From: Emcibacteraceae bacterium
GTDB taxonomy: Bacteria > Pseudomonadota > Alphaproteobacteria > Sphingomonadales > Emcibacteraceae
Direction: 5' to 3'
DNA: 64,000 nt
Assembly: GCA_021774795.1 (NCBI GenBank)
Contig: JAJFIR010000006.1
Coordinates: forward strand, 146,149-210,148
Both the position numbers and the translations under genes were made by a program. The notes under the pieces were generated by a model. That model was given only the letters and a program-made list of their open reading frames with translations, did not search any database and was not told the origin of the DNA. Of the stretch, positions 9,056-17,921 are shown piece by piece (position 1 is the first letter of the stretch; each line of letters opens with the position of its first letter).

Positions 9056-11140
9056 ATTCTGCCATTTATCGATCATATCAAAGAAAATTTTTATAGAGAA
9101 CATGAGCAATATATCCTCATGGTTCCCATATTGCTCGCAATTGGGATTGGTATATATTTTACCGGTAAAACCGATTTTCAGTTTGAAATGACAATTACTA
9201 GCTCCGCAATCTTGTTCATGTTTGCATTTTTGATTGGCAGAATCTTTCCATTCCTAAAATATTTTATTTTGTGTATCTTTTTCGTCATTGCCGGATATGG
9301 GTTGGCGCAATATAGAGTTGTTACCGTTGGTACGGTTACGCTCGAAAAGGCATTGAATCCGACAAATATCACGGGTGTTGTTGAAAATGTTCATCTGTAC
9401 GATGATAGTAAACTCCGGCTGACTTTGCGAAATTCGGAAATAACGGGAACCGGGCCTCTAAATCTCGTAAATGTTCGTGTTAATAAGTTTGAAGAGATGC
9501 CATATGTCGGTGATAAAATCAAAATCCGCGCCGGGTTGATGCCGCCGCCGGGGCCGTCAATGCCGGGGGATTATGACTATGCCAGACAGGTCTGGTTCCA
9601 AGGTTTAAGTGCGGTTGGGTATTCGGTTTCACAGCTTATTATAGTCGAGCGAAATAGCGGAATATCTGCCACCTTTTCACAGTTGCGTCAACGTATGGCT
9701 GAGAATATCCGGTTGCAAATTCCCGGCGAGGCGGGCGCTCTCGCAGCAGCTTTAATAACGGGCATACGGGGAGGGATGCCAGAACAGCTTGCCGAAGCGA
9801 TGCGTAATGCGGGCCTCGCACATTTGTTAGCAATTTCCGGACTTCATATGGGGCTTTTATGCGGCGTTGTATTTTATATCTCTCGATTCCTGTTATCTTT
9901 CTCGAGCAAAGTAACATTAAATTATCCGATCAAAAAATGGGCCGCTATAATAGCGTCATTGGCGGGTGTTGGATATCTCTTCATCAGCGGCGCGTCAATT
10001 CCCACCATACGGGCATTCATCATGGTGATTATCGTTTTTGGCGGCATTATGACCGATAGAAAAGCAATTTCTTTGCGTCTGGTTGCCATTGCTGCAACGA
10101 TTATATTGGTAACAACCCCGGAAGCACTAATTGGTGTTAGTTTCCAGATGTCATTCGCCGCCGTGGTGGCGCTGGTTATCGTTTTTGAACGTTTCGGCAA
10201 TGATTTCATGAATAAATTCAGGGGCAACGCCGGCTTACGTCAGAAAATTTTATATTTCGTGATCGGAAGTTTGTTTACGTCTCTTATCGCGGAAGTAGCG
10301 ATTGCGCCATTTGCACTTTATCATTTTAACAAGGTCGTGTTATTTGGTTTGCTTGCGAACTTAATTGCGATGCCGGTGATGGGATCATGGGTAATGCCCT
10401 GGATTGTTGCCACATTAGTTTTAATGCCATTCGGTCTCGAGAAAATAGCCCTTATTCCAATGTCATGGGGGTTAGAGATTATCATGGCGACAGCATATTG
10501 GGTGTCTGACATGCCCGGTGCGACGCTCGAAATTCCGGCCATTGACGCAAATGCCTTAACATTACTTGTCGTTGGTGCCTTGTGGTTCGGGATATGGCAT
10601 TTAAAATGGCGATATATAGGCATCCCCGTTATATTAGCAGGTGTTATTTTGGCAGCCACATATAAACAACCAGATATATTGATTGATAACGCAGGTCGCA
10701 TGATTGGCCTGCGCGGCGACGATAATTCCATCAGTCTGTCGCGGCTTAATACCAGTCGCATTGTAAAAGACAGGTGGCGGCAGCGATTGGGGCAAAAGCA
10801 GGTTCAACGTTGGAAATATGAAACATTTGCGCCGGAAAATTCAGAAGGTAGGGAATTAAGTTGTGATGGTTTGAGTTGTCTTTACCGGCCTTCACGTGCA
10901 GATCATTTATTAATATCTCTGGTACAAAATGAGCTTGCACTGACAGAAGACTGTATAAATGCAGATATAATCATCAGTTTGGTACCGGTTGAAATAAAAT
11001 GTTCGGCAAACCTGATCCTGGACCGTTGGGATTTTTATAATAATGGCGGCTATGCGATCTGGCTTCCGAAAGAAGAAAGTGGAGACCTTAGGTTAAAGAA
11101 TGTAAAGGAAAGTCGCGGCAATTTCCCATGGGTGAACTAG
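9056..11140 (+). CDS. comEC: ComEC/Rec2 family DNA channel protein
   Basis: Polytopic inner-membrane protein family that moves single-stranded DNA into the cytoplasm during natural transformation. An OB-like DUF4131 region (ITGVVENVHLYDDSKLRL) is followed by the Competence domain with the signature HLLAISGLHMGLL and about ten hydrophobic segments. The C-terminus is short and lacks the metallo-beta-lactamase domain seen in Gram-positive ComEC. The first ATG (9119) truncates a well-formed N-terminus (IDHIKENFYREHEQYILM), and no ATG, GTG or TTG exists in frame upstream of it. I propose ATT at 9056, 7 bases after GGGGA; CTG at 9059 is an alternative. A TATAAT at 8990-8995 may belong to its promoter. 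Confidence 0.85.
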   Translation: MLPFIDHIKENFYREHEQYILMVPILLAIGIGIYFTGKTDFQFEMTITSSAILFMFAFLIGRIFPFLKYFILCIFFVIAGYGLAQYRVVTVGTVTLEKALNPTNITGVVENVHLYDDSKLRLTLRNSEITGTGPLNLVNVRVNKFEEMPYVGDKIKIRAGLMPPPGPSMPGDYDYARQVWFQGLSAVGYSVSQLIIVERNSGISATFSQLRQRMAENIRLQIPGEAGALAAALITGIRGGMPEQLAEAMRNAGLAHLLAISGLHMGLLCGVVFYISRFLLSFSSKVTLNYPIKKWAAIIASLAGVGYLFISGASIPTIRAFIMVIIVFGGIMTDRKAISLRLVAIAATIILVTTPEALIGVSFQMSFAAVVALVIVFERFGNDFMNKFRGNAGLRQKILYFVIGSLFTSLIAEVAIAPFALYHFNKVVLFGLLANLIAMPVMGSWVMPWIVATLVLMPFGLEKIALIPMSWGLEIIMATAYWVSDMPGATLEIPAIDANALTLLVVGALWFGIWHLKWRYIGIPVILAGVILAATYKQPDILIDNAGRMIGLRGDDNSISLSRLNTSRIVKDRWRQRLGQKQVQRWKYETFAPENSEGRELSCDGLSCLYRPSRADHLLISLVQNELALTEDCINADIIISLVPVEIKCSANLILDRWDFYNNGGYAIWLPKEESGDLRLKNVKESRGNFPWVN

Positions 11141-11165
11141 ATGTTTAATTTTTCGCGTTTCAGGT

Positions 11166-11900
11166 TTATTGGCTGTAATCACGAATCTCATCAAATAATT
11201 CTTGGGCGCGGCGTTGTGCGCCGGTATCAAATCTGATGCCGTTTGATTTGGTTCTGATGACAACCGGTATCCATTCTATCAACGCCTTATTTTCCTTGAA
11301 TTTTATATAGGCTTCACTGGCCTCGTCGGCTGTGAAAATTTCTTCATCATTTCGATTAGATGTACCCATTTGTTCAGGTTTTAAAATGCCAACATTTCGG
11401 GATGCATAATTTGTTTCCATTAGAATTCGAATATGGCTCCAATTTTGTTCCATTTCTATAAAATCATAATAATCAGCAATTTTATTACGTAGGGCCTCGT
11501 TTTTAATAAGTTCAAAATTGCCGCTAAATTTTATTTCCTCAAAAGTGTTGTCGGATACATTTATTTTGAAAGTGCCGCCAAGTCTATCAATGGTTTGAAT
11601 GAACCGCGTTGGGTTTTCGCGCACAAGATTTTCATCGTTTAGTGTTTCGAGAAGGAAATTGCCATCTTCCACGCCCTCTTTGTTAACGCGCAAAGTGCGA
11701 TCAAAGAAGCGAATATCCTGCTCCAGCTCATCAGCTATTCGATTTAGATAGCTTTGTCCTTTATCATCATTTTGGCGTTCTTCATTCCAATTGGATACCT
11801 GAAGACCAAGGAAAATACTGATAATTACCACGAACATCTCCAGCCCGACAGCGAACCAGTTTTGTTCATCCATGTTTTTTGTTAATCGTCCTAAAATCAT
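11166..11900 (-). CDS. DUF6090-like membrane-anchored protein
   Basis: A 244-residue protein of unknown function. One transmembrane segment near residues 15-36 contains MFVVIISIFLGLQVSNWNEE, the hallmark of DUF6090-type proteins. The remainder is soluble, charged and mostly helical. It sits convergent to comEC (25 bases apart), where lexA is often found in alphaproteobacteria. No partner gene is obvious, and I do not assign a function. Confidence 0.6.
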   Translation of the reverse strand: MILGRLTKNMDEQNWFAVGLEMFVVIISIFLGLQVSNWNEERQNDDKGQSYLNRIADELEQDIRFFDRTLRVNKEGVEDGNFLLETLNDENLVRENPTRFIQTIDRLGGTFKINVSDNTFEEIKFSGNFELIKNEALRNKIADYYDFIEMEQNWSHIRILMETNYASRNVGILKPEQMGTSNRNDEEIFTADEASEAYIKFKENKALIEWIPVVIRTKSNGIRFDTGAQRRAQELFDEIRDYSQ

Positions 11901-12058
11901 ATACCCTCACCAGAGTTAGTTTCAGCTTACATGTTAAATACCTCCGCGTCCAGAATGGTTTACATGATACAAATTACGGCCTTCATTTACATTCACATCA
12001 ATTTTGTCTAACCTGTTTTCTCAATAAGCAATGCAAACTGGGGAGGGTGTATTCGTAA

Positions 12059-13678
12059 ATGTATGACGTAAAGCTGCAACAATCATATTTTCCGGCTCAG
12101 TGCAATTTGGACGTTGAAGAAAAGACCGTCGGCGAAATATTGGCTGATGCGGCCCTTGATGTTCCTGAACAGATCGCAATTGTTGAAGTATTGGATGATG
12201 GTTCGACGGGCAGGAAGTGGACTTATCGTAAATTAATGTCCGATGCGATTTTGCTGGGCCGATTTCTTGCAGCCCGTTTTGGGCAAAATGAACGGATCGC
12301 CATTTGGTCACCTAATTCCCCGGAATGGGTTATATTTGAATTTGCGTGTGCGTTCGCTGGAGTTACTTTAGTTACAGTAAATCCGTCTTTTCAGACTAAA
12401 GAGCTAAAATATGTTTTGGATCAATCCGGATCCGTCGCTCTTTTTCTTATTAACGACCATCGCGGAAACCCAATGGGGCAGATCGCTGAAACTGTAATCA
12501 ACGACCTAACTCAATTGCGAGAGATCATCAGACTTGATGAAATGATGGAAATGGCGCGGGTCGATTATGAAAAAGGGGTGCTTGATCAGGCTTTACCGGA
12601 AGTAAAGCCCGAAGATATAGCACAAATACAATTTACATCCGGCACAACAGGGTTTCCAAAAGGTGCGCTTCTTTATCATCGAGGGTTAATTAATAATAGC
12701 AGACATGCTTTCATTGGTAGCGGTTTTCTGGAAAAAAGCAGGTATTTAACTTTGTGGCCGCTTTTTCATACAGCGGGCTGTGCAGCGTCAGTATTAGGCG
12801 GTGTACAACTGCGTTTTACCAATTATATAATGCCAATGTTTATTCCGGACGCGGTAAATACGGTTATTGAAACGGAACAAATAAATATCACTGGTGGTGT
12901 ACCGACAATGGTAATTGCCATGCTTGAAAATTACGAAAATAATGTGCGCAATTTTTCTTCACTTAGAAATTTTTATTCGGCGGGATCAATGGTACCGCCG
13001 GAGTTAAGCCGCGCGGTGAAAAAAGCATGGAATTTTATCCCCACTGTAATTTATGGGCAAACCGAAGCACACCCGGTAATTACCCTGACCCGCCCCAACG
13101 ACGCCGAAAATGAACTATATTGCACTGTCGGACAACCGATTGAGCAAACAGAAGTAGCGATTAAAGATCTAAAAAGTCATGAAATTCTGCCTCTAAATAC
13201 CCAGGGAGAAATTTGTTGTCGGGGTTATCTTGTGATGCCGGGATATAATGATAATCCACATGCGACAGCGGAAACCATTGATGAAGAAGGGTGGCTGCAT
13301 ACCGGTGATCTCGGCAGTATGGATGAGCGCGGATACGTGAAAATCACGGGTCGGGTTAAGGAAATGATCATAAGAGGCGGTGAAAATCTATTTCCGGCGG
13401 AGATTGAAAATTGTTTACTTGAGCATGAAGCAGTCGCAGAGATTGCCATTGTCGGATTACCGGATGAAAAACTGGGTGAAATTGTCGGTGCCTTTATAAG
13501 ATTAAAAAGTGGTATAAGTGTGGATGCGGAAAGCTTGAGAACACATTGCAGAGCAGAAATGTCGCCGCAAAAAACACCCTCAATTTGGGTGTATGTCGAC
13601 GAATTTCCGCTTACCGGATCCGGTAAAATTAAACGTTTTGAAATGCGGGATCGTTGGACAGCCGGCGAGTATGGCTAA
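12059..13678 (+). CDS. AMP-dependent acyl-CoA synthetase/ligase
   Basis: ANL-superfamily ligase that activates a carboxylic acid as acyl-AMP and transfers it to CoA. The 539-residue protein has the P-loop TSGTTGFPKG at residues 193-202, YGQTEAHP as the A5 motif, GWLHTGDLG as A7 and the catalytic C-terminal lysine in GSGKIKRFE (Lys523). It resembles medium/long-chain fatty-acyl-CoA ligases, but the substrate cannot be read from sequence. A GGGAGG site lies about 13 bases upstream; a GTG in between hits an immediate stop. Its stop codon interlocks by 4 bases with the convergent ThDP enzyme, and it opens the accessory catabolic region. Confidence 0.88.
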   Translation: MYDVKLQQSYFPAQCNLDVEEKTVGEILADAALDVPEQIAIVEVLDDGSTGRKWTYRKLMSDAILLGRFLAARFGQNERIAIWSPNSPEWVIFEFACAFAGVTLVTVNPSFQTKELKYVLDQSGSVALFLINDHRGNPMGQIAETVINDLTQLREIIRLDEMMEMARVDYEKGVLDQALPEVKPEDIAQIQFTSGTTGFPKGALLYHRGLINNSRHAFIGSGFLEKSRYLTLWPLFHTAGCAASVLGGVQLRFTNYIMPMFIPDAVNTVIETEQINITGGVPTMVIAMLENYENNVRNFSSLRNFYSAGSMVPPELSRAVKKAWNFIPTVIYGQTEAHPVITLTRPNDAENELYCTVGQPIEQTEVAIKDLKSHEILPLNTQGEICCRGYLVMPGYNDNPHATAETIDEEGWLHTGDLGSMDERGYVKITGRVKEMIIRGGENLFPAEIENCLLEHEAVAEIAIVGLPDEKLGEIVGAFIRLKSGISVDAESLRTHCRAEMSPQKTPSIWVYVDEFPLTGSGKIKRFEMRDRWTAGEYG

Positions 13679-15579
13679 TGATTTTCAGCGACTGAGAAAT
13701 AATCGTAATATTCACTCTCTGACCCTTGTCCAAACCTCTCTATGCGTACATCCAAAAGATAAGGACGACCGCGCGCCATTTCTTCGCGGCAACGTTTTAT
13801 CGCGCCTTCTAATTCTTCGGGTTTTTCCACCCTTTCACCCCTAACATCATAACTTTCCGCCATTTTCGCATACTGGATATCGGGATGTTTTAAATTAACA
13901 CCAATATAATTACCGGTATCTACCGATCTTCCTTTGTAGAAATTTTGCGCTTTGCGATTTGCACTATATTCACCATTATTAAATATCACGATGCCAATGG
14001 GAACGTCATATCGTGAAGCACTCCATAAAGCCTGACTGCCGAAGTTAAAGGCACCATCGCCGGTAAAACACCATGTCTCGCGGTTCGGATTACCCATTTT
14101 TACACCAATTGATGCGGCGAGCCCCCATCCAAGTACACCTGAATTAGTTGCGTAGTTATGGCGCCGTTTTCCGAATGGTTTTGTATGATCAATATTGAAA
14201 TAATCCCAGAAATGATATTTCGAAAGTATCAGCTCGGTTGTGACCAAGGCTTCGTCACCAACTTGGGCGTCCAGTTCCTTCACCAAACGCGAGGTTGATA
14301 TAACTTCGTTATCCCATTCCTGTTCGGCTATTTTATCGAGCGAGTCCCGTCTATTTTTCGTATATTGATGGACCCAGCTGTCACCCAGCCCACTGATTGC
14401 GCGATCTTTAAGTTCTTTTAGGACGGCTTTTGTGGTCGCTTTTACGCTGGCCACCGTGGCTATATCAACCGGGTAATTGCGACCAACTTCAGCACCGGCG
14501 AGGCTGGTGTGGATTATTTTAGCACTTCTTTTTACCCACGGAACTGCCGCCTTATTGACAACTTTAAACATGTGACCACCAAGTGCCCAAAAACAATCAA
14601 TGGACTGGGCAAGGGTTTGATCAATGCCGTAATTACCACCAAAATGTGAATGGGTGTTTGGATAAACCATAGGCATTCGCGCACCAAGTGTTACCATTGC
14701 GCCGACTATTTTCGATATTTCCATCACCTCCGTGCTAATTTCATGGCGCACACAATCGTCGTCGAGAAACAGCATCGGTCGTTCAGCAGCAACTAGATAA
14801 TCGACAATAAGTTTCACATCATCTGCTTTTGGTGCGACTTCTATATCAACAATAGATCTCGAGCGCGGGATGATTTCTACGCTGTCAATTTTCTTTTCCC
14901 AATGATCCTTAGAAAAAGTCAGAAAAGTTGGCCCGCCGGGCGGTGCTTCAGATAACATAAAGGCACGGCGCAACGTTTCCGGAATATTTTCCGCGCTCGT
15001 GACATCCCAAGTCCACTGCGCATAATCGCTGGGAAGTTTATGAAGATTTGGGGCTTCCAGAAACCCGTTGCTACCGCGATATTCTGTTGTCTGCCGTCCT
15101 GCTGTCACCACAACTGGTGTGCGGTCACGATAACAGCTTACCATTTGGCCTAGGGCATATGATGCACCCGCTACAGAGTGCAGCTGAACGATAGAGGTTT
15201 TCCCGGTTGAGCGTGAATAACCATCGGCCATTGCCATTGCGGCATTTTCATGGATGCAAGTAGCGTATTTTAAATTGGGGCGGTCCACCAGTGCGTCCAA
15301 GAAACCTACTTCTTCCGACCCGGCGAGGCCAAAAACATACGGTACATCCCACTCAATAAGAAATTCAGCCATTACTTCGCCACCAGAGAGCCCCTTTAGT
15401 GTCTTGCTTGGTTCGGGCATTTCATCGGCGGGCAGGGCTGCCGCGTTCACAGATGATGTACTTAAACTATTGGCAATTGTGCTCGCGCCAGCTGCTGAAA
15501 TGCCAACCTTCGATAATTTCGCCATGAAAGCACGGCGATCAATTTTTTTGTCTATAAATTGTTTGCTAATTTCAAACAT
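13675..15579 (-). CDS. Thiamine diphosphate-dependent enzyme with Tat-type leader
   Basis: Member of the acetolactate synthase/benzoylformate decarboxylase-like ThDP family (634 residues from the chosen start). The catalytic Glu lies in CIHENAAMAMADGYSR. The ThDP/Mg motif is GDGAFNFG, closing with NN about 26 residues later (IVIFNNGEYS). Unusually, the N-terminus reads DRRAFMAKL, then a hydrophobic alanine-rich stretch ending VNAA, which looks like a twin-arginine export signal. I start at 15579 (ATG with AAGGGTGG upstream); an alternative start lies 13 codons earlier. It is divergent from the Rieske oxygenase over a 155-base shared control region. The substrate is unknown; decarboxylation or lyase chemistry on a 2-oxo acid is the family inference. 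Confidence 0.8.
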   Translation of the reverse strand: MFEISKQFIDKKIDRRAFMAKLSKVGISAAGASTIANSLSTSSVNAAALPADEMPEPSKTLKGLSGGEVMAEFLIEWDVPYVFGLAGSEEVGFLDALVDRPNLKYATCIHENAAMAMADGYSRSTGKTSIVQLHSVAGASYALGQMVSCYRDRTPVVVTAGRQTTEYRGSNGFLEAPNLHKLPSDYAQWTWDVTSAENIPETLRRAFMLSEAPPGGPTFLTFSKDHWEKKIDSVEIIPRSRSIVDIEVAPKADDVKLIVDYLVAAERPMLFLDDDCVRHEISTEVMEISKIVGAMVTLGARMPMVYPNTHSHFGGNYGIDQTLAQSIDCFWALGGHMFKVVNKAAVPWVKRSAKIIHTSLAGAEVGRNYPVDIATVASVKATTKAVLKELKDRAISGLGDSWVHQYTKNRRDSLDKIAEQEWDNEVISTSRLVKELDAQVGDEALVTTELILSKYHFWDYFNIDHTKPFGKRRHNYATNSGVLGWGLAASIGVKMGNPNRETWCFTGDGAFNFGSQALWSASRYDVPIGIVIFNNGEYSANRKAQNFYKGRSVDTGNYIGVNLKHPDIQYAKMAESYDVRGERVEKPEELEGAIKRCREEMARGRPYLLDVRIERFGQGSESEYYDYFSVAENH

Positions 15580-15639
15580 GATTCCACCCTTATATTTATT
15601 TAATAATATGGTAGTCAATTGTATCCGCCGGTCAAGTTT

Positions 15640-15707
15640 TAACCCTAAAGTTACTTTTCAAGAGGGTTAGATTTACAACATAAATTATTTTTGTTATTAT
15701 CATAACA
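15640..15707 (+). promoter_or_regulatory. Candidate operators between ThDP enzyme and Rieske gene
   Basis: Two inverted repeats lie in the divergent intergenic region. One is TAACCCT (15640-15646) with AGGGTTA (15663-15669). The other is a compact perfect palindrome TGTTATTATCATAACA (15692-15707), 6-bp arms around 4 bases, ending 27 bases before the Rieske ATG. The compact palindrome looks like a dimeric repressor site. No regulator gene lies nearby. Confidence 0.45.
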
Positions 15708-15734
15708 GAAAACATCATTGTAAAAGGCAGTAAG

Positions 15735-17057
15735 ATGCGCGCAGAAGATAATAAACTTTTAACCCAAGTTGGCCCCGGCTCCCCAATGGGGAGTTTCATG
15801 CGTGAATATTGGCTTCCCGCTTATATGACTTCGGAGGTAGAAGCAGACGGCGCACCGCTTAGAGTTAAACTTCTTGGTGAGAAACTTATTGCCTTTAAAA
15901 CAAAAGAAGGCCGCTACGCGTTAATGGATCACATCTGTCCGCATCGATGTGCGTCTCTTTTTTTTGGACGAAATGAAGAGGAGGGTATCCGCTGCGTTTA
16001 TCATGGTTGGAAATTTGATATTGACGGTCAATGTATAGATATGCCGAGCGAACCGCCGGAAACCGATTTTAAAAATAAAATCAGGGTCAAGGCATATCCG
16101 TGCGTTGAACGAGGAGGGATGGTGTGGGCCTATATGGGTACGCGAGAAACACCGCCGCCACTACCACTGCTGAACGCGAATAGAATGCCGGAAAACAACC
16201 GCAATATATGGGCATCACTTCGCGAATGTAACTGGTTGCAGGGGCTTGAAGGGGATATTGATACATCGCATTTTGGTTTTCTTCACGCGGGTGGCGCTAC
16301 CCTAAAGCAGGCTGACAGTCGAAATACCCAAATAATGCTAACCGATAAGGCACCGAAATATGAAGTTTTGGACCGGGAATACGGCACCATGTACGGTGCC
16401 TATAGGCCGGCAGAAGGGGATAACGTTCTTTGGCGTGTCGCGCAATATTTATTTCCTTTTTGGACGATGTCACCGGGATCACTAATGGAAGAACAATTAA
16501 TCGCCAGGGCATGGGTGCCAATTGATGATGGAAATGTCATGTTTTATCATTTTGGTAAGAAGGGCGCGGGGCCATCCAATAATAAAATTAAGGGCAGCAA
16601 AATTCATGGCCTTGGCGGCGAGGTTAAATTAAAACCCCATGATCCGACTAGCTGGCTTGGTCGGTTTCGCCTTGAAAGCAATGCCGAAAATGAATATCTG
16701 ATTGATCGGGATGTTCAACAATCTAAAAGCTATTCAGGCATTGATACGGGCCATATTCAGGACACTATGGTAACAGAAACCATGGGGGTGATATCTGACC
16801 GTACCAAAGAACATCTTGGCACAAGCGATAAGATGGTATCACAAACCCGCCGCCGGATTATCAAAGCCGTTAAGCACTACACTGAGACCGGAGAAACGCC
16901 GAAAAGTGTTAATGATCCTCTCGTTTATCACAAGGTGACGTCCGGTATGATGAATTTACCAAAAGAGGCAGACTGGCTTGCAGAAGCTGAAATTAAGACC
17001 GATGCGATGATTAAACATTACGGCCTGGAGCTTAAGCGGGAAGAATTAAATACTTAA
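15735..17057 (+). CDS. Rieske 2Fe-2S aromatic-ring-hydroxylating oxygenase, large subunit type
   Basis: Oxygenase component of a Rieske non-haem iron oxygenase resembling phthalate 4,5-dioxygenase (440 residues). Rieske cluster ligands are visible as Cys68-x-His70 (CPHRC) and Cys87-x2-His90 (CVYHGW). The mononuclear iron motif D-x2-H-x4-H is EGDIDTSHFGFLH (Asp176, His179, His184). Such enzymes need a reductase, which is not in the window. It lies divergent to the ThDP enzyme and ahead of the GMC dehydrogenase genes, suggesting a shared catabolic role. Hydroxylation or O-demethylation of an organic acid is the family inference. Confidence 0.9.
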   Translation: MRAEDNKLLTQVGPGSPMGSFMREYWLPAYMTSEVEADGAPLRVKLLGEKLIAFKTKEGRYALMDHICPHRCASLFFGRNEEEGIRCVYHGWKFDIDGQCIDMPSEPPETDFKNKIRVKAYPCVERGGMVWAYMGTRETPPPLPLLNANRMPENNRNIWASLRECNWLQGLEGDIDTSHFGFLHAGGATLKQADSRNTQIMLTDKAPKYEVLDREYGTMYGAYRPAEGDNVLWRVAQYLFPFWTMSPGSLMEEQLIARAWVPIDDGNVMFYHFGKKGAGPSNNKIKGSKIHGLGGEVKLKPHDPTSWLGRFRLESNAENEYLIDRDVQQSKSYSGIDTGHIQDTMVTETMGVISDRTKEHLGTSDKMVSQTRRRIIKAVKHYTETGETPKSVNDPLVYHKVTSGMMNLPKEADWLAEAEIKTDAMIKHYGLELKREELNT

Positions 17058-17215
17058 TGCGCATGATAACTTTATTTTGAATAAGCAGATTTTGAGCCGA
17101 TCACGCTCTCGTACCTCTATATTTTAAGTATTGAAAAAGAAAAACCAGAGGCTTAGGATGTTTTATCTCAAGATTGATTATTGCACTATGTTGCCCACGT
17201 ACTGAGGATAATTTT

Positions 17216-17881
17216 ATGAAACAGAAAATAAATAGAAGAAATATCCTTCAGAGTGCGGCAACAGCACTTGGAATACACGTCGCTTCACCAATATTTATGG
17301 CTATCGCAGCATATTCGGAGCAATCGGAAGCTCAAGAACAATCAATAGCCGGTGTCGCGAGCGCGTTAAACACATCAGAGCGGGCGATGGTAGACATCCT
17401 GGCGGAGCTAATCATTCCAGAAACAGACACGCCCGGCGCGCGTGCAGCAGGTGTGCCTGATTTTATCGATAGGATGGTCTCTGAGTGGTACACGTCGGAA
17501 GATAAGAAACAGTTTATTGATGGTCTGCGCAATTTGAACCACCACTGTATAGTTTCATTCGGATCAGGATTTTTGAATAGCAACGAACAGCAACAAATCA
17601 TTGCTTTGGAAGATTTGGAGCAGAATGTATCTGGCACGATTAGTGACGGAATGATTGGTGGAAAAAGTGATCGCGTCGCGGTGGCTCATGATGACTGGGC
17701 CCTTTGGGGTGAACATCCGCTCGAAGGCCGGGACTTCTTTGATCAAATAAAAAGCCTTACTATTTTGGGTTATTATACTTCTGAGATTGGGATCGAGAGC
17801 GAGTTGATCTACGACCCTGTGCCTGGCTCTTACGATGGAAGTTATGATTTTCATTCAGTAGGTAAACATTACACAAGCTGA
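17216..17881 (+). CDS. Gluconate 2-dehydrogenase subunit 3 family protein (Tat)
   Basis: Small subunit that partners a GMC-type flavoprotein. The 221-residue protein begins with a twin-arginine leader (KINRRNILQSAATALG, then a hydrophobic stretch). The mature part has the family features MVDILAELIIPETDTPGARAAGVPDFIDRM and a C-terminal YYTSEIG. The start at 17216 has GAGGA 8-9 bases upstream; an upstream TTG at 17174 is less likely. In this family the Tat leader exports the folded complex, carrying the leaderless large subunit. The large subunit follows 40 bases downstream. Confidence 0.88.
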   Translation: MKQKINRRNILQSAATALGIHVASPIFMAIAAYSEQSEAQEQSIAGVASALNTSERAMVDILAELIIPETDTPGARAAGVPDFIDRMVSEWYTSEDKKQFIDGLRNLNHHCIVSFGSGFLNSNEQQQIIALEDLEQNVSGTISDGMIGGKSDRVAVAHDDWALWGEHPLEGRDFFDQIKSLTILGYYTSEIGIESELIYDPVPGSYDGSYDFHSVGKHYTS

Positions 17882-17921
17882 ACAGATTATTCAGAATTAT
17901 AAATTTCGGAGACTATAAAAT

